This document shows positions 58,327-64,000 of a stretch of 64,000 nt of DNA, piece after piece. The notes under the pieces are model-generated. The model had not been told where the DNA came from and did not search any database. It was given only the letters and a program-made list of their open reading frames with translations. Where the stretch lies: the NCBI GenBank assembly GCA_964523405.1, contig CAZGAQ010000001.1:186001-250000 (forward strand), in the 5' to 3' direction. Numbering within the stretch: position 1 is the stretch's first letter; the number at the start of each line of letters is the position of its first letter. The DNA is from CAZGAQ01 sp964523405. GTDB lineage: Bacteria > Planctomycetota > Phycisphaerae > UBA1845 > Fen-1342. Both the position numbers and the translations under genes were made by a program.

Positions 58327-59037
58327 ATGCGAATTGCCAAGACGATCCTGATCGTGGAAGACAACCCGGAAGTGGCCAACGCCCTCGTCCACCACCTGGA
58401 GCGCGAGGGTTATATCTGTGAACGCGCGACCGATGGGGATGAAGCGCTGGCCTCGGTGCGTCGCCATCCTCCCGATCTGGTGCTGCTCGATCGCGGGCTG
58501 CCCGGCGTTCCCGGGGATGAAGTGGCCCGGCAATTGCGGGCGGATCCGCGTTGCGCCACGACGCCGGTCATCATGGTGACGGGTAAGGCCGAAGAGGCCG
58601 ACCAACTGGTGGGCTTCGCGGTCGGGGCGGACGACTACATCAGCAAGCCGTTCTCGCCCAAGCTGCTGTTAGCCCGCGTCGAAGCGCAACTGCGCAAGAA
58701 GGAGCGGGCCGAGGCGGCGCATCCGTCCGTGCCGGCCGCGGTCATCAAGCTGGATCGCAGCCAGCCACGGGCGTTTGTTGACCGCACGCCGATCCTGCTC
58801 AGCACCGACGAGTACAAGATTCTGGCGACGTTGATCGCCGCGGGGAGCACCGTCCTGGAGGAGCACCGCTTGGCCGCGATGGTCTATGCCCCGGGGCAGG
58901 CCAACCCCACCGAGCGGCTGGCGTCGGACATCGAGGGGTTGCGCGACAAGCTCGGTCCCGGCGGGGGCTGCATTCAATGTGTCCGCCCCGGGATGTACGC
59001 TTTCTGTCACCCGCGCGATACGCAGACGCCGGCCTAG
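58327..59037 (+). CDS. Orphan OmpR/PhoB-family response regulator
   Basis: A 236-residue regulator. The receiver domain has KTILIVEDNPEVANALVHHL, the phospho-acceptor in DLVLLDRGLPGVPGDE, MVTGKAEEADQLVGF and ADDYISKPFSPK. The C-terminal effector (ILLSTDEYKILATLIAAGST to LRDKLGPGGGCIQCV) reads as an OmpR-type winged helix. TGGAGG lies 7 bases before ATG 58327. No kinase is adjacent; the haem-type kinase at 22.6-24.2 kb and the hybrid kinase at 16.4 kb both lack local regulators and are possible partners, but pairing is speculative. Confidence 0.85.
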   Translation: MRIAKTILIVEDNPEVANALVHHLEREGYICERATDGDEALASVRRHPPDLVLLDRGLPGVPGDEVARQLRADPRCATTPVIMVTGKAEEADQLVGFAVGADDYISKPFSPKLLLARVEAQLRKKERAEAAHPSVPAAVIKLDRSQPRAFVDRTPILLSTDEYKILATLIAAGSTVLEEHRLAAMVYAPGQANPTERLASDIEGLRDKLGPGGGCIQCVRPGMYAFCHPRDTQTPA

Positions 59038-59061
59038 GCGCGCCGCGCGCGTCGGCGCGCC
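59037..59061. terminator. Hairpin between convergent response regulator and pheT
   Basis: GGCGCGCC (59037-59044) pairs perfectly with GGCGCGCC (59054-59061; the sequence is self-complementary) across a 9-base loop. It has no T-run and sits between convergent stops. Confidence 0.5.
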
Positions 59062-59062
59062 C

Positions 59063-60973
59063 CTACGCCACCAGCCGCGCCAGGCTCAATTCCAGCACGG
59101 CCACCGGGTGCTTCAGCCCGTAGGCTTCCAGGACTTCGGGGTGCAGCTCGCCGAGCGTACCGAGGCGCTCACCATGCGCGTCCACCAGTGCCGCGACGCG
59201 GCCGGGGATGTAGCTGGGGTGCTCGGTGGGGACGACGCGCACGGCGTCGCCGACGGGGCGGCCCATTTCGTGGACGAACGCGTCGGCGACGGCGCGGATA
59301 TCTGCGTAACCGACGTGGGTGCCGATCAGGGCGACGCCGGCCAGACGCTCTTCGCGGGCGCCGGTTTCGGCGGCGGGGTCGACGTAAGAGCAGTCGCCGA
59401 TCTCGAAGAGGTGCTGCGGCAGGTCGTACTGCTTGTTGATGGCGAGGGTTTCGAGCAGGCCGGGCAACAGCGACACGCGGCACATGGTCTGCTCGACGCT
59501 GATGGGGTTTTCGATACGCACGGCGCGGGCGCGCAGCGCGTCGCCGACGGCGTTGCCGGGGCTCAGCCGCCACTTGTCGAAGGTGGCCGCCTCGCTCGTG
59601 AGGACGAGCGTCATGACCTGGTGACAGCCGAGGCCGGTGAGCACGCGGCGGGCGATTGCGGATTGCTCTTCGATGGCGCGCGGGGCGCCGACGGTGAAGG
59701 TCGGGACCAGCCGGGGCTGGAGGTTGTCGTAGCCGTACGCGATGGCGACGTCCTCGATCAGGTCGACGATGTGCATCACGTCGTTGCGGTAGGCAGGCAC
59801 GAAGACGCGCAGCGTGTCGGCGTTGGGGCCTTCCTCGACGCCGTGCCCCATGGACTCGAGCAGTTCACCGATCTCGGCCGCGTTGGCCTCGATGCCGATC
59901 GTGTCGGCGGCCTGGCGGACGCTGAGGGCGAATTCGGCGGGGCGCAGATCGGGGGTGACGCGGGCTTCGTCGCCGCGTTCGAGCACGACGCTCTCGATGA
60001 CGATCTGCGGCAGGATCTCCTTGAGGCTGGTGACGACGATGTTCAGGGCGCGATCGACGGTGCGCTGCGACAGGCCGGTGACGTCGATGAAGAACTGCCG
60101 CGTGGCGAGCGTGACGCGCGTCGATTCGCTGTTGATGATCGGCGGCATGGACAGGACGGTGCCGCCGCCGTCGCGCAGCAAGGGGTACTTCTTCAGCGGT
60201 TTGAGCAAGTGCGCGAAGGCCTGGCCGGTCTTGTGCTGCTCCAGAATCTGCCGCGGCGTGATGGCGCTGTCGGGCTGGGCGGGGTCATAGCCCAACGGCA
60301 CGAAACGCAGTGAATCCGGGTCGACGGCGTCGTAGCGGAAGACTTCGCCGGTGAGCGTGTCGAGGTCATAGACGCCGATGGACGCGAGCTTGCGGTTGCG
60401 GCCGAGGGCCCAGTGCAGGTCTTCCTGCAGGTTCATGACCATCTTGATCGTGCTGTGGTCGAGCTGCACGTTGCGGACGACCGCGCAGGCGATGAACGGG
60501 CGATAGCTGTCTTCCTGCGCGAGTTGCGGGTCGATCTGCACGCGGTAGCGCGGGGCGGAGGGCAGGTACTCCGCCAGGCCGGTCTGCACGCCGAGGTAGC
60601 CGCGGATGTAGCGAGCCATCCCGCCGGGATCGAAGATGTCCGGGCGAACGGCGAGCATGTTCAGGCGGATGACCTGGTTGGCACCCATCGGGGACAGGTC
60701 GGCGGGGTTGGCGCGGTAGTCGGCGCCGCAGTGGGCGCACAGCAGCGGGGCACCCTGGGCCTCGGTGCGATCGTAGATCTTGCCGCAGACCCGGCAGGCG
60801 TACTGCTGCATGGCCGCGACTTCCTCGATTTCGCAGCCGAGCTTGGGCAGCAGGTCGACGAGCTCCTGCACAGACAGCTTCGGTCCGCGCGGGACGTCGT
60901 CATTGGAGTATGAGCCGCGTCCGGCCTGGATGCGGCCGGTCAGCAGGTCCACGGGCATGTCGATGATGGGCAC
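59063..60973 (-). CDS. pheT: Phenylalanyl-tRNA synthetase beta subunit, archaeal/eukaryotic type with zinc-ribbon insertion
   Basis: A 636-residue subunit that pairs with PheS to charge tRNA-Phe. It is of the shorter archaeal/eukaryotic kind: NMLAVRPDIFDPGGMARYIR with GYLGVQTG, MPPIINSESTRVTLATRQFF and GYDNLQPRLVPTF, and it lacks the EMAP/S4-like extra domains of standard bacterial PheT. An insertion at about residues 57-90 has YACRVCGKIY and LLCAHCGADY, two CxxC pairs (Cys60/63/79/82) that look like a zinc ribbon. AGAGGTG precedes GTG 60973. pheS lies 165 bp upstream on the same strand. Confidence 0.9.
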   Translation of the reverse strand: MPIIDMPVDLLTGRIQAGRGSYSNDDVPRGPKLSVQELVDLLPKLGCEIEEVAAMQQYACRVCGKIYDRTEAQGAPLLCAHCGADYRANPADLSPMGANQVIRLNMLAVRPDIFDPGGMARYIRGYLGVQTGLAEYLPSAPRYRVQIDPQLAQEDSYRPFIACAVVRNVQLDHSTIKMVMNLQEDLHWALGRNRKLASIGVYDLDTLTGEVFRYDAVDPDSLRFVPLGYDPAQPDSAITPRQILEQHKTGQAFAHLLKPLKKYPLLRDGGGTVLSMPPIINSESTRVTLATRQFFIDVTGLSQRTVDRALNIVVTSLKEILPQIVIESVVLERGDEARVTPDLRPAEFALSVRQAADTIGIEANAAEIGELLESMGHGVEEGPNADTLRVFVPAYRNDVMHIVDLIEDVAIAYGYDNLQPRLVPTFTVGAPRAIEEQSAIARRVLTGLGCHQVMTLVLTSEAATFDKWRLSPGNAVGDALRARAVRIENPISVEQTMCRVSLLPGLLETLAINKQYDLPQHLFEIGDCSYVDPAAETGAREERLAGVALIGTHVGYADIRAVADAFVHEMGRPVGDAVRVVPTEHPSYIPGRVAALVDAHGERLGTLGELHPEVLEAYGLKHPVAVLELSLARLVA

Positions 60974-61138
60974 GTGTCACCTCTCTACCGTGCGACCGAC
61001 CGGCCGTTTCCGCCCGGCTGTCGCGAACGCCTTCCGGCGTATTGAGCATCGCCGCAGTCGACCGCGGGCGGTGCCATTCTCCAGAGCGCGATCCTGTCTA
61101 CCAGTATCTTCGGGCAAGCAACGTCGCGGGCGCCCCGC

Positions 61139-62689
61139 CTACGCCCGGCTCACCGGTTCTTCCCGCAGCCACGGCATGGTGGCGTAGAACAGCTCGCCGA
61201 TGGCCTTGACCTCGTGGACGAACATCGCCAGGCGTTCCAGGCCCAGGCCCCACGCCAGCACGCGGTCGGTGATGCCGACGGGCAGCGTGACCTCGGGGCG
61301 GAACACGCCCGAGCCGCCCATTTCCACCCAGTCCTTGCGGCTTTCGAGGTACAGCAGGACCTCGGCCGACGGCTCGGTGTAGGGGAAGAAGCTCGGGTTC
61401 ACCTTGACCTTGGGGAACCCCATCTTCGCGTAGAACGCCGTCAGCGTGCCGACGAGCGTCGCGAGGCTGGCCTGCGGGTCGACAATGATGCCGTCCACCT
61501 GCGTGAAGACCGGCAGGTGCTTGTAGTCCACGGTTTCGCGGCGGAAGACTGGGCCGATGACGAAGTACTTGCCCGGGCGGATGCCGGTCTCGCCCTGGCG
61601 TTTCGCGTGGGCGGCGAGGGCGCGGATCGTGGCCGCGGTCGTGTGCGTGCGCAGCACGGGCTTGTGGGCGAGTTGCCGATTCCAGCGGTACTGCCAGCCG
61701 GTCGAGCCGGTATTGCCGCCGTTCTCATGCGTGGCCCGGATGTGTTCCACCAGCGCCTCATCAGGCAGGCGGCAGCGATCGGGCTTGGCGATGTAGAACG
61801 TATCCTGCATGTCGCGCGCGGGGTGGTCCTGCGGCTGGAAGAGGGCGTCGAAATCCCAGAAGCTGGACTCGACCCACGGGCTGACGACTTCCTCGAAACC
61901 CATCTCCAGGAACACGCGGCGGACGCGGTCGAGCGTACGCTGGAAAGGGTGCTCCTTGCCGGGGTAGAGCTTCTTGGCCGCGAGCGTCACGTCGTAGGGC
62001 TGGATGTCGACCTCGCGCCAGCCGCCCTCCGCGAGCAATTCGGGGGTGAGCTGCGTGACTTTCTGGCGGCCCTTCACGCCGGAAGCCAGCAATTGGCGAC
62101 CGGCGGGGGTGATCTGCACGCGCCGCTCGGTGCGCTCCTTCACGACCAGGAAGCCCTTGCGCTTGGACAATAGGGCCGTCGCGGCGTCGACCGGCAGACC
62201 TTCGGCCAGCAGCGCGGCCTTGGTCGCGACGCGGCCGCCGGCGAGGGCTTTGAGCAGGCGCTCGTCGGCCTCCGGAGCAGCGTTCGCGGCCGGGGCCTTG
62301 GCGTCGAGCACGAGCTGGTCGCCTTCTTTCTTGGCCCAGCCGCGCTGGGAGAGCCAGCGGAGTGAGCCGCCGACCTGACCGGCGTTGAGGGCGCAGTGGT
62401 TCGGGATCTCGGTCAGCGGGAGCCTGCCGCCGTGGGCCGCGAGGACGCCGACGATGACGCGCTCGGGGAGCGGCTGCGTCGCAAACGGTTCGCCGTCCGG
62501 GCCGAGGCGGAGTTCTTCATAGGCGGATTCGGCGATCGTCACCAGCCCGGCCGTCTGGAGTGCCCCGGCCGCCGCGGTCACCGGTGACTGGTCGAGCTTG
62601 AGGGCGGTGCCCAGGCGCGGGATGTCGAGCGTGCCGTCAGCGGCCGCCAGGGCATGGAGGATGTCCACCTGTATTTGGGGCAGTTCCAT
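61139..62689 (-). CDS. pheS: Phenylalanyl-tRNA synthetase alpha subunit, archaeal/eukaryotic type
   Basis: A 516-residue catalytic subunit. The N-terminal 200 residues hold winged-helix repeats (ILHALAAADGTLDIPRLGTA) as in archaeal and eukaryotic PheRS, where they bind tRNA; bacterial PheS has a coiled coil instead. The class II core shows MGFEEVVSPWVESSFWDFDA, FQPQDHPARDMQDTFYI, GKYFVIGPVFRRETVDYKHL and DRVLAWGLGLERLAMFVHEV (motif 3). GAGG lies 7 bases before ATG 62689. With pheT it is a two-gene unit. The type suggests ancient lateral transfer from archaea, which is known for some bacterial lineages. Confidence 0.93.
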   Translation of the reverse strand: MELPQIQVDILHALAAADGTLDIPRLGTALKLDQSPVTAAAGALQTAGLVTIAESAYEELRLGPDGEPFATQPLPERVIVGVLAAHGGRLPLTEIPNHCALNAGQVGGSLRWLSQRGWAKKEGDQLVLDAKAPAANAAPEADERLLKALAGGRVATKAALLAEGLPVDAATALLSKRKGFLVVKERTERRVQITPAGRQLLASGVKGRQKVTQLTPELLAEGGWREVDIQPYDVTLAAKKLYPGKEHPFQRTLDRVRRVFLEMGFEEVVSPWVESSFWDFDALFQPQDHPARDMQDTFYIAKPDRCRLPDEALVEHIRATHENGGNTGSTGWQYRWNRQLAHKPVLRTHTTAATIRALAAHAKRQGETGIRPGKYFVIGPVFRRETVDYKHLPVFTQVDGIIVDPQASLATLVGTLTAFYAKMGFPKVKVNPSFFPYTEPSAEVLLYLESRKDWVEMGGSGVFRPEVTLPVGITDRVLAWGLGLERLAMFVHEVKAIGELFYATMPWLREEPVSRA

Positions 62690-63158
62690 TGGGATACCTC
62701 GCAGTCGAATTCCTGTGTGTAGCCGAATTGCGTCCGGGGCTCAAGCGCGACGTCCGCATGGAAGCACGGTTTCCCGGGTGCCCAGAGGCGGTTGCGGGGT
62801 AGCCGGGGCGGGTGGGGCGGCGCTGGACGGCGTGCGGGGTGCGGTGCAGGAGGGCGGCGCCGCGGGAGGGGATACGGATGCGAGAGTTTTCGGAACTCCG
62901 CGGGAAAGCACTGGGTGCGCGGCGGTCAGGGGCGCTGCGCGGCGGTGGGGTACTGATAAAACATCCGGCGCGCCGCCGGGGGCGGCGGGGCCGGCGGAGC
63001 GTTCGGCGCGCGGCGAGGCGGCGACGCACCGGCGTGCGGAAAGCGGTGAGACCCGGGGGGTAGAATAGCACACAAGCAACCAGCGGACGCAGTGGACGTC
63101 CGACACCGGCTGAACCCTGACCCACGGCCCGGTGAACGCCCCTTGGAGGAAAGAAGCC
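62690..63158. other. 469-bp divergent spacer between pheS and the small coiled-coil gene
   Basis: No gene is supported. TAGAAT at 63061-63066 may be a -10 for the rightward gene, without a clear -35. GC-rich simple sequence (GCCGGGGGCGGCGGGGCCGG-like) fills the middle. Confidence 0.45.
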
Positions 63159-63449
63159 GTGAACGAAGCGGAATTCCAGAAAAGACTGGCGGAACTGGTG
63201 GCCGAAATCGACACGTTACCGGCGGGCGAGCGCGACCGGCTCAAGAAGCTGGCCGAGGAGACGAAGGACCGCCACGAGCAGATCAAGAAGAGTGTGAGCA
63301 GCCTGCAGGAGAGCATCGATTTCCTGCGGCTGGGCATCAAGTACATGCTGTTCGATCTCGAGGCCACGCGGCGCGAGAACACGTATCTCCGCAAGATGTT
63401 GGAGCACGATCCGAACGGTAACAAGGACAAGGACAAGGACGAGCAATAA
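63159..63449 (+). CDS. Small coiled-coil protein
   Basis: A 96-residue, highly charged protein beginning MNEAEFQKRLAELVAEIDTL. Heptad-spaced Leu/Ile continues through DRLKKLAEETKDRHEQIKKS and the tail is KDKDKDEQ. Nothing suggests export. GGAGG lies 9 bases before GTG 63159, which I prefer over an earlier in-frame GTG at 63132. No family is recognised, but the strong ribosome binding site, coding character and downstream terminator support a real gene. Confidence 0.75.
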   Translation: MNEAEFQKRLAELVAEIDTLPAGERDRLKKLAEETKDRHEQIKKSVSSLQESIDFLRLGIKYMLFDLEATRRENTYLRKMLEHDPNGNKDKDKDEQ

Positions 63450-63529
63450 GACCCTCCAAGCCAGGCGTGGCCGGAGGCCACGCGCATTGACCCATAACCG
63501 GCCCCGTTTAGTTCTGACCCTTACCGATC

Positions 63530-63564
63530 GAGCCCGGCGTCGCCAACGCCGGGCTCCACTTTTT
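63530..63564 (+). terminator. Rho-independent terminator after the coiled-coil gene
   Basis: GAGCCCGGCGT (63530-63540) pairs with ACGCCGGGCTC (63546-63556) across loop CGCCA, followed by CACTTTTT. A second small hairpin without T-run (GCGTGGCC-GGA-GGCCACGC, 63465-63483) lies nearer the stop. Confidence 0.8.
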
Positions 63565-63705
63565 GCGCGGGGGGATCGGCGGAATCGCAGCGAGTAGAAG
63601 AACCCCCCGGGAGCGTGGCGCTGCCGCGAGGAACAGGATCAGCCGCAGGCAACGTCGGCCATCCCTCACTACGTTCGGGACGACGCTACACAGCCGACAG
63701 TCGCG

Positions 63706-63999
63706 TCATGCGCCATCCAGTTCGTGCAGCACTTCGGCGAGGGCGGCCGCGATTTGCTCCGCTTCGCCCGTCTCGAGCGTGCGTGGATCAAAGACCAGCG
63801 CCTCATCGCGGATGCGGCAGGCGATGGGCACGTCGCGTCGCCGCAGGGCGGCCGCCAACTCGACCGCGGTGTGTCGCTGCGGCCGCACAACGACGACCCA
63901 GGTGGGGAAGGGATGCAGGGGCAGCGTGCCGCCGCCGGCCTCCGAAAAGTCCGAGTGCCCGGAAACCTCAACGCCCGGCGCGTCGGCCGAAATGGCCTG
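63706..63999 (-). CDS. selA: L-seryl-tRNA(Sec) selenium transferase, C-terminal part (start outside window)
   Basis: The frame is open to the window edge and gives the last 97 residues. SEAGGGTLPLHPFPTWVVVV followed by RRRDVPIACRIRDEALVFDP and ending LAEVLHELDGA is the recognisable SelA C terminus (GGGSLP..., P.I.RI....L.D.RT). SelA converts seryl-tRNA(Sec) to selenocysteyl-tRNA(Sec) with PLP and selenophosphate. Its presence implies the organism makes selenocysteine, with selB, selC and selD expected elsewhere, probably upstream on this strand. Confidence 0.85.
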   Translation of the reverse strand, partial: QAISADAPGVEVSGHSDFSEAGGGTLPLHPFPTWVVVVRPQRHTAVELAAALRRRDVPIACRIRDEALVFDPRTLETGEAEQIAAALAEVLHELDGA

Positions 64000-64000
64000 G

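Noticed and set aside
1..64000. tRNA, rRNA, CRISPR or riboswitch
   Set aside because: No cloverleaf with T-loop GTTCGANTC and acceptor pairing, no rRNA segments, and no regularly spaced repeats were seen. A covariance-model search would be more sensitive.
1..64000. Selenocysteine-coding TGA in window genes
   Set aside because: No gene is interrupted at a conserved Cys/Sec position with the frame continuing beyond TGA.

Overview
The window is about 64 kb of high-GC chromosomal DNA from a bacterium with a long intergenic fraction, many lipoproteins and large secreted proteins. Several features point to Planctomycetota, perhaps a Phycisphaerae-like lineage: a secreted Gfo/Idh/MocA oxidoreductase with a Tat-type leader, an ABC permease fused to a CPBP protease, a Ser/Thr kinase fused to a formylglycine-generating-enzyme-like domain, a type III glutamine synthetase, dockerin-like NGVPDEC motifs in a repeat-rich surface protein, and many ECF sigma factors and hybrid kinases. 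The taxonomic placement is an inference. There is no rRNA, recognisable tRNA, CRISPR array, prophage or classical insertion sequence. The only mobile-type gene is a REP-associated tyrosine transposase (RAYT) at 10.9 kb.

Layout. 0-3.6 kb: the 3' end of a DsbD-like thiol:disulfide interchange protein, a lipoprotein coupled to a tiny protein, and a XerC/D recombinase with a strong terminator facing an orphan Flp pilin gene. 4.2-8.5 kb: an RND efflux adaptor-pump operon with no outer-membrane channel gene. 8.8-12.1 kb: a GH63/MGH1-like glycosidase, then the RAYT gene between two inverted copies of a double-hairpin REP element, then a membrane-anchored carboxypeptidase-regulatory-like protein. 12.1-16.1 kb: a repeat-rich spacer and a minus-strand group (ECF sigma factor, URO-D-like protein, Gfo/Idh/MocA protein). 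16.4-24.2 kb: a hybrid histidine kinase, a NapH/NosR-like 4Fe-4S membrane protein, an ABC-2 exporter pair and a haem-c-type sensor kinase. 24.3-30.4 kb: a parvulin-like foldase, a Nif3 protein, a TPR protein with a Cys/Lys tail, and a propeller/HExxH/TSP3/CBM9-like exoprotein behind a good promoter.

30.8-41.4 kb: glutamine synthetase III, a 1183-residue repeat lipoprotein, two tandem paralogous FHA proteins, and a divergent Ser/Thr kinase-FGE fusion. The last three look like one phospho-signalling module. 41.5-49 kb: a Cys-rich lipoprotein, divergent icd and rpoN, then a membrane protein overlapping an MFS-acyltransferase fusion. 49.1-59 kb: a lipoprotein, an S4-less TlyA-like methyltransferase, an ECF sigma factor translationally coupled to a LolA-like membrane protein (probable anti-sigma), an OPT transporter, a coiled-coil lipoprotein, a GH172/DUF2961 protein, a polyprenol/diacylglycerol-kinase-like protein and an orphan response regulator. 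59-64 kb: pheT and pheS of the archaeal/eukaryotic type (PheT carries a zinc-ribbon insertion), a small coiled-coil protein, and the 3' end of selA.

Themes. The window combines envelope biology (disulfide exchange, efflux, lipoproteins, glycosidases, calcium-binding repeat proteins) with dense signal transduction (two histidine kinases, a response regulator, two ECF factors, sigma-54, a Ser/Thr kinase with two FHA proteins). The best candidates for something undescribed are the REP-flanked RAYT unit, the FHA-FHA/kinase-FGE module, and the archaeal-type PheRS with an inserted zinc ribbon. I found no defence island or biosynthetic cluster.
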